A stretch of 64,000 bases of DNA from assembly GCF_013141775.1 (NCBI RefSeq), contig NZ_WHOB01000016.1:434001-498000 (forward strand), read 5' to 3'. Under the pieces are notes generated by a model. The model was not told where the DNA came from, ran no database searches, and was given only the letters and a program-made list of their open reading frames with translations. Of the stretch, positions 35,526 through 45,022 are shown in pieces (positions within the stretch are counted from its first letter, which is position 1; each line of letters starts with the position of its first letter). The stretch comes from Paenibacillus phytohabitans (GTDB lineage: Bacteria; Bacillota; Bacilli; Paenibacillales; Paenibacillaceae). A program made the translations under genes and the position numbers.

Positions 35526-36518
35526 TTACAGTGGGCGCTTCGGAACAAGACGCACACCTTGAATCGGTACTCTCATCATCACATAATGCGGCATCGCATC
35601 GTATAACAAATTATCAATCTGGATAGTCGCAATTGAACCTCTCTCAATCACCTTAACCTCATGTCCATAGGACTCTAGTCTTGTAAGGACGGTGTTTAGC
35701 CTTTTATTAGAATTATCGAACCAAGCCTCTGTCTCTACAAAGACAGCCTGTGACCGCTCAAGGAAAGGGAAGAAAAAATTAATACTACTGCCCGCATATG
35801 TCTTCACAAACAAGGACTTCATTTGCAGGAACTGCTTGATTCCTAACTCAATTCCATGATGGATTTGGATCCGAAACAATGACTTTGCCCATAAGTTACT
35901 ACGGTATAGATCGTGCATTCTGGTATTGATCTTCTCCAGTTCATTCCGTGAGAAGAAATCATGCATACATCCGCTTTCGCGAAGCAGCCACAGCATGCAA
36001 ATGATCTCATCTGTTACCGTTCCCTCTTCCAGAATTTCTGCCCGAAGGTTCTCTGTAATGCTTGTATAAACCCCATTATGGCTGCGATAGGCTTTCATTT
36101 CAACACCCGCTGAATCGAAATACATGTCGCTCCCTAACAGACTCGGGATTTCTTCCAACACATTCATTGCCTTGAGATAATCTGATATCGCGATTTCAAA
36201 CTTCTTTAATTTTTTGTTAGACAGCATGGAAGCTTTTTTCAGCCACCATTCCAGATCACCTTGTACCACAGCATGATTATGGAGCAAGGGTAATAGAACA
36301 GTTTCCCTGTATAGCGTTGAACTGGACTTTTCAAGAACTTCTTGGCGGAAAGTTAGCCCGTTATCAGCTTGTGTAGAACATCCCTCTAAGTAGGCCTCCA
36401 AAATAACCGCCGCAGCCATAGAACGCAAAGACACTTTCTTCGCATTAGTCATGTAAAGACTACTCTGTGCATTTAATGCGACCAACGCAAAGCTTTGTGC
36501 TAATTTCAAATCCATCAT
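35526..36518 (-). CDS. hypothetical cytoplasmic protein
   Basis: 330 residues, mostly helical, no recognised domain. Distinct stretches are MDLKLAQSFALVALNAQSSLYMT at the start, LWLLRESGCMHDFFSRNELEKINTRMHDLYRSN in the middle, and a final beta-rich part (GHEVKVIERGSIATIQIDNLLYDAMPHYVMMRVPIQG). First gene of the operon with the MerR regulator, GGGGTGG six bases before its ATG. A heptamer repeat lies about 75 bases upstream. Confidence 0.65.
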   Translation of the reverse strand: MMDLKLAQSFALVALNAQSSLYMTNAKKVSLRSMAAAVILEAYLEGCSTQADNGLTFRQEVLEKSSSTLYRETVLLPLLHNHAVVQGDLEWWLKKASMLSNKKLKKFEIAISDYLKAMNVLEEIPSLLGSDMYFDSAGVEMKAYRSHNGVYTSITENLRAEILEEGTVTDEIICMLWLLRESGCMHDFFSRNELEKINTRMHDLYRSNLWAKSLFRIQIHHGIELGIKQFLQMKSLFVKTYAGSSINFFFPFLERSQAVFVETEAWFDNSNKRLNTVLTRLESYGHEVKVIERGSIATIQIDNLLYDAMPHYVMMRVPIQGVRLVPKRPL

Positions 36519-36592
36519 AGCTATCCACCCCTACCCATGATTTAGATAAGCCGGTTCGTGATTCGTGTGTATGAAGAACTTTTTTGAATTCG

Positions 36593-36641
36593 TATCACTT
36601 ACTACTTACTACTTACTACTTATCACTTATCACTTACTACT
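36593..36641. repeat. heptanucleotide tandem repeat (about 7 units)
   Basis: Seven consecutive 7-base units of the forms tatcact and tactact. It stands upstream of the minus-strand operon beginning at 36518, in non-coding DNA, and could change copy number by slippage. Confidence 0.85.
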
Positions 36642-36644
36642 TAC

Positions 36645-37600
36645 AGTACGCCATTTGCAAAATATTGTCAAGGATGACTCCACGCCTCATTCAACCGAAA
36701 AAGTAGGTAAATACAACAAATGCCCCATGGAAAATCCCACAGGGTCAATCAGGAGAACATAATCAATTGCTTCAGCCGACAAGCGTCATTGGTTTCAAGA
36801 ATGAATAAGCGGACCTGCTTTCGAACGGCTAAGTTTTTTTGTTTGATAGGTTACTCAACGCCACCAAGGGTTGAAAGCTTTTACGTTGATATCTTGCTCT
36901 GATAACTTAGTTAGTATTTCATTGAAAGGCTATAAGACACTAATGACTTGACCTCTTCTCGATTAGTATGAATAAATGATCGAACACATTTTAAGTACGC
37001 ACTAGAGCCTTTAAACATCGAAACCTCCTTTGTGGTGATCGATTGGAAGATCGTGGATCTGCTCCAGCTTCTTAAGCAGCTTATCCCGATTCTTGCTCCC
37101 GTGCTCATTTATTGGAGGTATATTGGAAGCGGATAAATTCCTTCGCAGTTGCGTGCTCGCTGCACTAACAAGTGCAGCGGGCCAGCCAGCACACCAGGTA
37201 TCTGACGCAGCCTCCTCGTCATTTGCATCACGAATTACATTGATATTCTTTATTCTTGATAGGGGTTCTGCACAGTACATTAATAAACGATCTGACATGG
37301 CGAGAATGAGCAGTCTTTACGCCGAGGTCAATAGGATCACTCTTTCGGATGTCTCCGTTTTCTTCATAAATCTCAGCGACGAGAAGACCAAATGTATCGA
37401 TCTGTACATACTCATTGACAACCTTCCCCTCACACTCTTACCTTCAATAGTCTTAATAGCAGGAAAGGGACAAGTTTTTATATATTTAATTATTTTGTCC
37501 AAGGTTACTTTCTCCTATTAGAGGTAAACTCAGAAACATTTAACAAATGCAAAAGAAATATCCTGCTTCTTGTAGTATGATTTGATAAAAATCAGCGATA
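36645..37600. other. non-coding or degenerate stretch
   Basis: Several overlapping short frames on both strands, none with a convincing ribosome site, codon pattern or family match. The minus-strand piece YVQIDTFGLLVAEIYEENGD near 37360-37430 looks protein-like but is broken on both sides, so decayed genes are likely. Confidence 0.4.
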
Positions 37601-37611
37601 GGAGAATACCT

Positions 37612-38405
37612 ATGGATTCAATTCAGAGCAGCAAAGCTTACACATTAATTACAGGGGCAAGTGGTGGTATCGGGCAAAAGCTAGCTGAAGAATTCGCTAA
37701 GAAAAAAGCTAATTTAGTGTGCATTGCAAGAAGGGCAGACGCATTAAAAGCAACCACATTAAGATTGATGGAGTGTTATCCAATTCAGGTATTGTGGCTC
37801 TCCATTGATTTGACCGAGAAATAGGATCCCCCTCTTATATATGAATGGTGTAAGGAAAGGAATATCCTAATCGACACAGTTGTAAACAACGCTGGTGCAG
37901 GTATGTTTGGAGAGTTCGAACGGCTGGATGTCGACGAGCAAATAAGAATGATAGAGCTTAACATTCATGCTTTGGTGAAAATCACCCATTATTTTCTTCC
38001 CGATCTTTTAGAACTTTCTAAAGGTTCCATTCTAAATGTAGCAAGCGTAGCTGCCCTTTATCCCTTGCCTTATTATTGCGTGTATGGTGCACTAAGGCTT
38101 TTGTCTAAACTTTCATAGAGGCTTTAAAGTATGAAATGAGACATACACAACTTACAATTAGCTGCGTATGCCCTGGCGATACGGATACGAGCTTCTTCCA
38201 GCATGCGGGCAACACAAATAAAAAGAATGCGTTGATGCCGCCCAATTTGGTTGCAAGGTCAGCTGTGAAGGGTCACTCCAACAATAAACCGCTTATTTTC
38301 CCAAGTACAATGAAGCTTATCTCACTAATTCCTAAATTTATATTGAAAAAAATCTTATACCGGAGAGTTTCCAAATATATTTTGAAGCCATCTCCGAAGT
38401 GTTGA
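37612..38405 (+). pseudogene. short-chain dehydrogenase/reductase with two stops and a frameshift
   Basis: SDR fold: cofactor motif TGASGGIG near residue 15, the NNAG motif in TVVNNAGAGMFGE, and the catalytic Ser/Tyr/Lys region SVAALYPLPYYCVYGATKAF. AGGAG precedes the ATG at 37612. Lesions: in-frame TAG at 37822-37824 (…SIDLTEK*DPPLIYEWC), a one-base deletion near 38092 between VYGA and TKAF, and a TAA a few codons later. Restoring one base gives 265 codons (264 residues plus stop), a normal SDR length. Inactive. Confidence 0.87.
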
Positions 38406-38452
38406 TGCATTCTGAATTACTCAATAAATATGAGCTACTCTCAAGTTAACAG

Positions 38453-39361
38453 CTACTCTTTATCTTCAACATCCTTGAGCTTTCGTCCATCTGATGTTTT
38501 CCATTCAGTTAGCCCGTTTGCATGCCCACCTACAACAAATGCTGCAGCGTAAGAGGGACTTCCAAACAATATGTCTCTTGTAAGTACACCATTGTCGTCA
38601 ATTACAGCACTATTTCGTTTCTCTTTAACTCCTGGTGGGATGGATTCAGAATCAATCATTTCAATGTGACTTCCTGCGAGCACAACAAACCCTTCACTAG
38701 TACGTTTACATTGCGCTTCAATAATTTGTCCGCTCTTCTTGCTCTTTCGCTTTAAATATAGTAATAATTCTACAACTTGCACTTCCTCCAATAGTGTAGG
38801 TGCTGTAATCTTATTTAAAATTAACGGCTCGAAGACCTTATGCCCCATCGCTCCCATGACAATCTTAGAATATTCAATGAACTCTTCAAGTTCACTCTCC
38901 TTTTCTTCAGTTACATGGCCTTGTGTAGGGCTATTACCATTTTTAACCACATAACGTTTTGCTTCAATTGCCTGATTACAAAAGCGATGCTCAAGATAGC
39001 TGATTTCGGTTGGGCCGAACGAATCGTTAGATGTTGTAAATACGATGGCCTCAGTCCAATAGTCTTTGACAGGATTGTGCTTGTGCTCTTGCAGCCTGAA
39101 CAAGATTCCCTCTCCGTTTTTCCTCACACCTGCTTGCCCTACATACACAACCGATTCGCCGGTATCATCAGATAATCCAAACAAAAAATAAACTCCGCTT
39201 TGCTTAAGAACTTCAAGTCCTCTACATTTGTCGAGTTCAATACGGGGAATTTTATAGGCAATGCCAGTCCAATTTGCTAGAGTACATTTGATACGTCCGC
39301 TAATAGTTCCATCCATAAGAAATAGGTTAATGCTTTTACCACGCGTCTGAATAGTACTCAC
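38453..39361 (-). CDS. GIY-YIG nuclease-family protein with DUF4357
   Basis: 302 residues. An N-terminal segment (KSINLFLMDGTISGRIKCTLANWTGIAYKIPR) precedes a GIY-YIG-like domain (GVYFLFGLSDDTGESVVYVGQAG, then RLQEHKHNP, and the late Glu in EISYLEHRF). A DUF4357-like domain is at the C-terminus (SPSYAAAFVVGGHANGLTEWKTSDGRKLKD). Family members are predicted DNA endonucleases often found in accessory DNA. The GTG start at 39361 overlaps the AAGGAG ribosome site, so the true start may be a few codons later, possibly a rare ATT. Single gene. Confidence 0.85.
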   Translation of the reverse strand: MSTIQTRGKSINLFLMDGTISGRIKCTLANWTGIAYKIPRIELDKCRGLEVLKQSGVYFLFGLSDDTGESVVYVGQAGVRKNGEGILFRLQEHKHNPVKDYWTEAIVFTTSNDSFGPTEISYLEHRFCNQAIEAKRYVVKNGNSPTQGHVTEEKESELEEFIEYSKIVMGAMGHKVFEPLILNKITAPTLLEEVQVVELLLYLKRKSKKSGQIIEAQCKRTSEGFVVLAGSHIEMIDSESIPPGVKEKRNSAVIDDNGVLTRDILFGSPSYAAAFVVGGHANGLTEWKTSDGRKLKDVEDKE

Positions 39362-39394
39362 TCCTTAGTATTAGTCCTCTGATATAGCGTTCCA

Positions 39395-40087
39395 CTATAA
39401 TAGTCTCAAATCAATTTCCATTACTACATCTTCATTGGCTGAATTAAAGGCTCTGGCAAAACCAGACTTCTCATAAAACTCAATCAATCTCTTGGTTTTA
39501 TTTTTTCTATCTTTCTCAGCCTCTTCGGTAATCCGTTCTTGTGGAATAACAAAAAGCATTCCATTTCTATCTCTTATCAAATATTCAAATGTATATTTAA
39601 GCAAATCAATAGTAAACCCACTACTACTATATTCAGGATGAATCTCTAAATCTTGAACATAAAACAAACTACCACAATCAAAAGGATCATCATAAAGGTC
39701 ACGTTCCAGTATTTCATCTGCTCTATTACCAATCACCGCATGATCGCCATCTAGAGCATCAAGCCAATAAGCCCAGCTTTCATCAATTCTTTCCTTCCAA
39801 TCATTTGGAAACTCAGTAATGACCATTTTAGCCATTATGATTTTGTCTTCCTCTTTATCAATCCAATATCTTTCGGAAATTTGTTTTTCTAGTGTTTCGT
39901 CTCCTTTACACTCTTCCAGTATCATTTCAAGAGATGAAGTAACTTTAATTGTATGATAAATTGGCCCGGTATCAGCATTGAACTCCATTTCCGGAAAATC
40001 ATGAAACGTTGCACCTGCTTCATATTCAACCGTTGGATATAAATCAACTTTAATCCTCTGATTCGAATTCTCGATTTCAACAAACAC
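39395..40087 (-). CDS. GNAT-like acetyltransferase-fold protein
   Basis: 230 residues from GTG 40087 (GAGGTG seven bases upstream). The C-terminal half resembles a GNAT domain: LFYVQDLEIHPEYSSSGFTIDLLKYTFEYLIRD, with the last strand-helix RLIEFYEKSGFARAF. The acetyl-CoA loop Q/RxxGxG/A is replaced by the unusual SSSGFT, so catalytic competence is uncertain. The N-terminal 100 residues are not recognised. Ends 33 bases before the GIY-YIG gene and could share its transcript. Confidence 0.65.
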   Translation of the reverse strand: MFVEIENSNQRIKVDLYPTVEYEAGATFHDFPEMEFNADTGPIYHTIKVTSSLEMILEECKGDETLEKQISERYWIDKEEDKIIMAKMVITEFPNDWKERIDESWAYWLDALDGDHAVIGNRADEILERDLYDDPFDCGSLFYVQDLEIHPEYSSSGFTIDLLKYTFEYLIRDRNGMLFVIPQERITEEAEKDRKNKTKRLIEFYEKSGFARAFNSANEDVVMEIDLRLL

Positions 40088-40280
40088 TTTAATCACCTCG
40101 GATATTATTTTCAAACGGTATACCCACTACCATCATTTTCATTATTTCTACAAAAATCTATTTTTTTCCTGCAAAATAGAAAAAATCGGAGTGCTAACAT
40201 CACATCCGGCTCTTCATACATTAATTTTTTTCTATATGTCGATTGCCTTCGCTTAATCCTTGTTTGTTGAATCCTCGCGT

Positions 40281-40556
40281 TCACCCCCATTCAAGCTGGC
40301 ACCTCTGCCTTATAACCTCCCGCTCCTCCTTCCGCAAAAAATTCAATGAATACTCAAAAGAATAGGGAAACTTCACCCGGAGCTTCAATAGTTTCTCAAC
40401 TTCCCCCATTGCTAAAGCTTGTTTTATTGCAGGAACCTATTTCCCCTGAGCATCCCCCAAATTCTCAGCCGCAAGTAGTTCGTCTATCAAGTGATGCGAT
40501 TTAGTCGGAATCTCATTGATTTTCTTTTCTCCTTTACCCGCTTCATGCTTCTTCAT
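40281..40556 (-). pseudogene. small module protein, copy 3, with in-frame stop
   Basis: MKKHEAGKGEKKINEIPTK then LIDELLAAENLGDAQGK*VPAIKQALAMGEVEKLL, homologous to the genes at 20642 and 32437. The Trp codon before VPAIK is TAG here (40437-40439). Confidence 0.8.
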
Positions 40557-40589
40557 AGTCCTCTCCTTTCCAGCCTTATTTTCAAAAAT

Positions 40590-40690
40590 GTTAATTTCAA
40601 TTATGTATAAGTTCTTCCTGTGTTCAGATACTTGATTATTAGCACTGCTGTTTTGAATGCTCCAACTTGTACATACTGAGTACTCTATTT
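40590..40690 (-). pseudogene. degenerate DUF6809-like 3' remnant (copy 3)
   Basis: Only a diverged end is readable (VQVGAFKTAVLIIKYLNTGRTYT against LGFKMGAAMIIEVLEDKEELIQT of copy 2). No start, with the upstream part missing. Confidence 0.5.
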
Positions 40691-40698
40691 CATCATAT

Positions 40699-40715
40699 TA
40701 ACGAATAATTCGCTA
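40699..40715. promoter_or_regulatory. single palindromic operator (copy 3)
   Basis: taacgaa taa ttcgcta, the downstream palindrome of copies 1 and 2 with one changed base; the upstream palindrome is lost. Confidence 0.65.
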
Positions 40716-40743
40716 AGATATGCTTGCTTTGGAGGTGCAATCG

Positions 40744-40962
40744 ATGTATCAACGTATCCGTAATCTGCGTGAAGACAAAGATATGACGCAAACACAAATG
40801 GGCGAATATTTGCAATGTAGCCAGCGAATTTACAGTAATTATGAACGCGGTGATGTAGATATCCCTACGGCAATTCTGATTAATTTGGCGGATTTTCATC
40901 AGACGAGTACGGATTATTTATTAAATAGGACGAATCAGAAGGCTCCTTATCCTAAGAGTTAA
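40744..40962 (+). CDS. XRE-family regulator (module copy 3)
   Basis: 72 residues (MYQRIRNLREDKDMTQTQMGEYLQCSQRIYSNYERGDVDIPTAIL...), GGAGGTG at 40731-40737. Intact although both partner genes in this copy have decayed, which suggests the regulator is kept for itself or to silence other copies. Confidence 0.9.
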   Translation: MYQRIRNLREDKDMTQTQMGEYLQCSQRIYSNYERGDVDIPTAILINLADFHQTSTDYLLNRTNQKAPYPKS

Positions 40963-41150
40963 AACATCGACTACAGCCTGGGGCAGACCAATAACACTTA
41001 GCTCTATCTCACCAATATAAAATAATTCGCAGCAAAACAAGCTCGTGTGATGAGAACAGGACCTTATTTTATTTACATAAAGAAAAACATCTTTTGTGAA
41101 ACGGTTTAGAATGGGAATGCACTTGAACAATAGAAACAGTCTCTACATAT

Positions 41151-41450
41151 CTAATCCAATCTATCTTCCAACAACTTCTGCCGTTGAATAAAATGGTCAT
41201 CCTGCACCTGTTTCTCCAGCAATCCAAATTTCGTATTATTCAGAAAAATCGGTTTCGAAAAATCGATGACTTGCATTGTTTTACCCGATGGTGTTAACTC
41301 ATAGGCTACGGAAAATTCTATGTCCTCCAGATTAAGATCTGAGGATTCGGGTTCTTCATAATTGCTTGAGCATAGTTCACCTTTAATATTCAATTTAGCA
41401 TTTGCAACCGTCCAATGAAATGTCTCTATAGAAATAGAGTCCCAGTTCAT
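41151..41450 (-). CDS. hypothetical protein, possibly N-terminally truncated
   Basis: 99 residues (MNWDSISIETFHWTVANAKLNIKGEL...QKLLEDRLD). The same frame continues upstream without an ATG as YISIQENGFGWIEL up to a TGA, so the coding region may once have been longer. No family recognised; the beta-rich pattern resembles small immunity-like proteins, but this is not claimed. Confidence 0.45.
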   Translation of the reverse strand: MNWDSISIETFHWTVANAKLNIKGELCSSNYEEPESSDLNLEDIEFSVAYELTPSGKTMQVIDFSKPIFLNNTKFGLLEKQVQDDHFIQRQKLLEDRLD

Positions 41451-41593
41451 TAGTTCAATCCAGCCGAATCCATTTTCTTGAATTGAAATATAACTATTTC
41501 GTCACTTTGCGCTCCAGGTCCATACATACAATCTACTGACCAAATTCCTGTAATTTCAACTTCAACACACCTGGATTAAAGATCCATTTCACC

Positions 41594-42368
41594 TCACCTC
41601 TCCTCCACCACAATATCCCCACACCGCACAATAAGCTCCTGCATCCCCGCTGCTCCTGACAAAAATACATGTACCTCATATCCATCATTAACCCGATACA
41701 GCTCTTCATACAGCCAGCTGCTGCCCACAATGTGTTCGTCCTGCCGTACAATCTCAGGTTTAATGAGTGTAATCTGATTCAGATTGGTGAATCCTCCCTG
41801 CGTATCCAGCCGGATAACCATATCTTCTGAAGCATTAATCCCGGTGACTGTACAGTCGTGGAAAAGAAATTGGTCTTTGATATCATCGGAGAACTTCCTT
41901 CGTACAGTATCCAAGCGTGAATATCCGAATATCGGCAACCTGCTCAACTAATTCTTCCGGCAGCCGTGCGGCCTCCTCAATACAGCTCCAGTCGTGAATC
42001 TCCTTGAACTTTTGCTTGCTGCTTATGACGTCAAAAGCTGGCCGGACATCATAGTCTGCAATTAATTTCTTAATCCACAGCCTCTCTTCGGGCGGCATCT
42101 GATAGATCAGGATATCTTCTTCTTTGATCTCCTCACCGCCAAATAACTTCCTTGCGGGTACAAGCTCTGCCCCATCTTGCTCCAGCATAAATAGCGGATC
42201 TACAACGTAGAAATCGCGCTCTTGCTTTTCATATTCTTTTTCTTTTTTCGCATACAGCCTTGTATACAGTGCTTCGTCACTTGTAGCTGCCCCGCTATGT
42301 ACACTCTTGCCGAAATGAAGCCCTCTCCGCTGGCACAGCTCATACCACTCTTGTGTCAAATACCTCAC
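41594..42368 (-). pseudogene. DUF4085-family protein with a frameshift
   Basis: The first frame (MRYLTQEWYELCQRRGLHFGKSVHSGAA...VEQVADIRIFTLGYCTKEV) ends at a TGA near 41883, and a second frame carries the rest (SDDIKDQFLFHDCTVTGINASEDMVIRLDTQGGFTNLNQITL...). The total of 775 bases is one over a multiple of three; one indel near 41885-41905 explains it. The family is of unknown function. Confidence 0.8.
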
Positions 42369-42510
42369 CGCTGCTTACTCCCCTTTCCACTATTTCCTAA
42401 TCATAGACAAATCAGGCCTGCCACCGCAACCACGGTAACAAGCCTATTCTTAGTAAATCCTTCTATTCAAACACATCCTATACTCCCGCATGCTTAAGTT
42501 TAATTCCCCG

Positions 42511-43851
42511 TTAGTCTATGCCAGCCCGTTCAACCAGCTGTTCAGGCTTACGTGTATTCCTGGAATGGCAGTGAATAAGTTCAACTTCTTCCCCGTTCTC
42601 GATATAAAAGGCCGGGCCTTCGTGATTCTCCACAGTCACCTGCTGAAACTTTACATCCCGCACGTTGCTAAGATAGAAGCCGCGGTTATTCATACTCTCC
42701 ATACCGGTCATCATGTCCGGGTGTCCAGGCACCGCATCCTTCGCCATAGAGATATCCACATTACTGAAGGTAACCTCCGAAACATACTGCTCTGCCAGCC
42801 CATACAGGAATCCTGCGGAAGCATGTACATTCCGGGCAGTAATATTGGAAAAATGTATGCGCCGGAAGCAAGGCGTCTCTGCTGTCACCGGGTACGGATT
42901 CTTGTCCCAGACAGATTTCTCCTTGCCGCGCGGGCCGCAGAAATAATACAGATTCATCGTAAATGGACACAGCACCTGGTCCATGACAATATTGGTAATG
43001 CGAATATCTTCAATCGTTCCGCCCCGGCCGCGCCGTGACTTCATGCGGATGCCGCGGTCAGTCTCCTTAAAGATACAGTTGCTAATCACGACATTTCGGA
43101 TATCTCCGCTCATCTCACTGCCGAGCACCACTGCACCATGTCCATGAGCCATGACACAATTCGTAATCGTAATATTCTCACAAGGAATCCGCTCGTCGGT
43201 ATCCTCGGTCCCGGCCTTGATAGCAATACAATCATCCCCTACATCAATGCTACAATTGCTGATCCGCACACCGGAGCAGGACTCCGGATTGATACCATCT
43301 GTATTCGGGGAATCTGCCGGATTGATGATTGATACATTATCCACGGTGATATTGCTGCATTCAATCGGATGAATTGTCCAGCTTGGTGAGTTGAGCAGTG
43401 TGATATCTTTAATCGTTATCCGCGAAGAGCGGTCAAAGCTGATTAGCTTCGGCCGGGGATATTTCAGTCCCTCCCGGTTGTCCCGGAACATATCCCACCA
43501 GGCAGCGCCATTCCCTTCAAGGGTTCCGCTGCCTGTAATGGAGATGTTGATCAGATCACTACCATAAATACAGGAAGCATAGACCTGCTGCCGGACGCCT
43601 TCCCATCTGGAGGCTACAACCGGATAATCTGCCGGGTCTGTACTGAAGGAAAGAACTGCGCCGGGACTTAAGTGCAGCTCCACATTACTCTTCAGAAGAA
43701 TGGCTCCGCTCAGAAACCGCCCTGCCGGAATATATACGGTTCCTCCTCCGGCCTGATTCGCTGCCGAAATGGCCTTGCTGATCGCTGAGGTCGCAGGAAT
43801 TCCGCTGTCCCGCTGCGCCCCAAAGTCTGTAATACTATAACCCTGCAGCAT
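42511..43851 (-). CDS. GH28 polygalacturonase
   Basis: 446 residues, no signal peptide (starts MLQGYSITDFGAQRDSG), so an intracellular exo-acting enzyme on imported oligogalacturonides is likely. GH28 catalytic motifs are all present: NTDG in SPNTDGINPESC, DD in DVGDDCIAIKAG, GHG in MAHGHGAVVLG, and the R-x-K region in RGIRMKSRRG. It overlaps the upstream GH105 gene by 17 bases. Last enzyme of the pectin operon. Confidence 0.93.
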   Translation of the reverse strand: MLQGYSITDFGAQRDSGIPATSAISKAISAANQAGGGTVYIPAGRFLSGAILLKSNVELHLSPGAVLSFSTDPADYPVVASRWEGVRQQVYASCIYGSDLINISITGSGTLEGNGAAWWDMFRDNREGLKYPRPKLISFDRSSRITIKDITLLNSPSWTIHPIECSNITVDNVSIINPADSPNTDGINPESCSGVRISNCSIDVGDDCIAIKAGTEDTDERIPCENITITNCVMAHGHGAVVLGSEMSGDIRNVVISNCIFKETDRGIRMKSRRGRGGTIEDIRITNIVMDQVLCPFTMNLYYFCGPRGKEKSVWDKNPYPVTAETPCFRRIHFSNITARNVHASAGFLYGLAEQYVSEVTFSNVDISMAKDAVPGHPDMMTGMESMNNRGFYLSNVRDVKFQQVTVENHEGPAFYIENGEEVELIHCHSRNTRKPEQLVERAGID

Positions 43852-45001
43852 ATGATCCTCCCGTTTTCACAGAATGTTGCTTTACTCTTAAATGTTCATA
43901 TTCCGCACAAGCCTGCAGAAAGGCACCCACACCCTTCTGGTCATTGGTAATGATCGGCTCGCTAATATAATAGGCATAGGTTCCGTCACGCTGACCGGCA
44001 CCACCGAGACCGGCGACCTGACAGTTTTTGTTCAGATTCACCCAGCCTTCCTTAGTCACAAGCACAAATTCGTCAATGATGCCAGCATAGGCACGATCAA
44101 GCACAGCATTCCAGCTGTCGTCTAATACCCCTAACCGGATTCCCTTAGCAATGGTGTACGTAATCATGCTTGAAGCCGATGCTTCCAGATAGTTGCCCTT
44201 ACGGTCAGATAGATCGACTACCTGATACCAAACGCCTGTTTCGGAATCCTGGAATTTCGCCAGGGCGGTTAACGTATCCCGCAGAATGCGCACCAGTTCA
44301 GCGTAATCTGCATGATCCTCCGGCAGTAACTCCAGCACATCGGCAAGCGCCATCAGATACCAGCCCATTGACCTGCCCCAGAAATTAGGGGACAGACCGG
44401 TTTCCGAATCACACCACGGCTGTACCCGCTTCTCGTCCCAGGCATGGAACAGCAGCCCCGTATTGGGATCTTTGGTATGCTGCTCGCACACCATAAACTG
44501 CTTCGTCACATCCTCTAGCCCCTGCCCCTCTTCAAAGGTCAGCAGATACTGGAGGTAGAACGGTGCACCCATATACAAGCCATCCAGCCAAATCTGATAT
44601 GGATAGATGTTCTTATGCCAGAAGGCGCCCTCGGATGTCCGGGGATGGGTCCGCAGCTGCTCCCGGAAGGATTCCGCTGCGAGCCTATATTTATCTAAGC
44701 CCGTCTCCGCATAGAGCGTGAACAGCAGTTTGCCATTATTAATATGGTCGATATTGTATTCATCCTGCCGGTATCCGCGGACAGTGCCGTCCTCCTGAAT
44801 GAAATAATCCAGATTGACCGCGATATAATCGAGATACCTGCGTTCACCGGTCTGCTTCCACAGTAGTTCAAAACCCTTCAGCACCACTCCGTAATCGTAA
44901 GACCATTTTCCGTGATATCCCAAATCCTCATACAGCCTGGGCAGCCGCTCCATCAGCGATTCCGCCATTCTCACAGCCCAATTCTCTCCCACAGCCTTCA
45001 C
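43835..45001 (-). CDS. GH105 unsaturated rhamnogalacturonyl/glucuronyl hydrolase (YteR-like)
   Basis: 388-residue (alpha/alpha)6-barrel protein. Family-typical segments are GKWSYDYGVVLKGFELLW, YNIDHINNGKLLF, WLDGLYMGAPFYLQY (the catalytic Asp lies in this region) and NFWGRSMGWYLMALADVLELLP. Removes the 4,5-unsaturated uronic residue that pectate or rhamnogalacturonan lyases leave on oligosaccharides. Cytoplasmic. Sits between the pectin methylesterase (21 bases upstream) and GH28 genes. Confidence 0.93.
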   Translation of the reverse strand: MKAVGENWAVRMAESLMERLPRLYEDLGYHGKWSYDYGVVLKGFELLWKQTGERRYLDYIAVNLDYFIQEDGTVRGYRQDEYNIDHINNGKLLFTLYAETGLDKYRLAAESFREQLRTHPRTSEGAFWHKNIYPYQIWLDGLYMGAPFYLQYLLTFEEGQGLEDVTKQFMVCEQHTKDPNTGLLFHAWDEKRVQPWCDSETGLSPNFWGRSMGWYLMALADVLELLPEDHADYAELVRILRDTLTALAKFQDSETGVWYQVVDLSDRKGNYLEASASSMITYTIAKGIRLGVLDDSWNAVLDRAYAGIIDEFVLVTKEGWVNLNKNCQVAGLGGAGQRDGTYAYYISEPIITNDQKGVGAFLQACAEYEHLRVKQHSVKTGGSYAAGL

Positions 45002-45022
45002 CTTCCTTATGTTATGGATTCT

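Noticed and set aside
36593..36641. Possible CRISPR-like array
   Set aside because: Units are 7-base contiguous repeats without spacers, so this is a simple tandem repeat. No CRISPR array is visible anywhere in the window.
37011..37502. Overlapping minus-strand frames that might be one decayed gene
   Set aside because: The pieces do not join into any family I recognise; noted only as a degenerate stretch.
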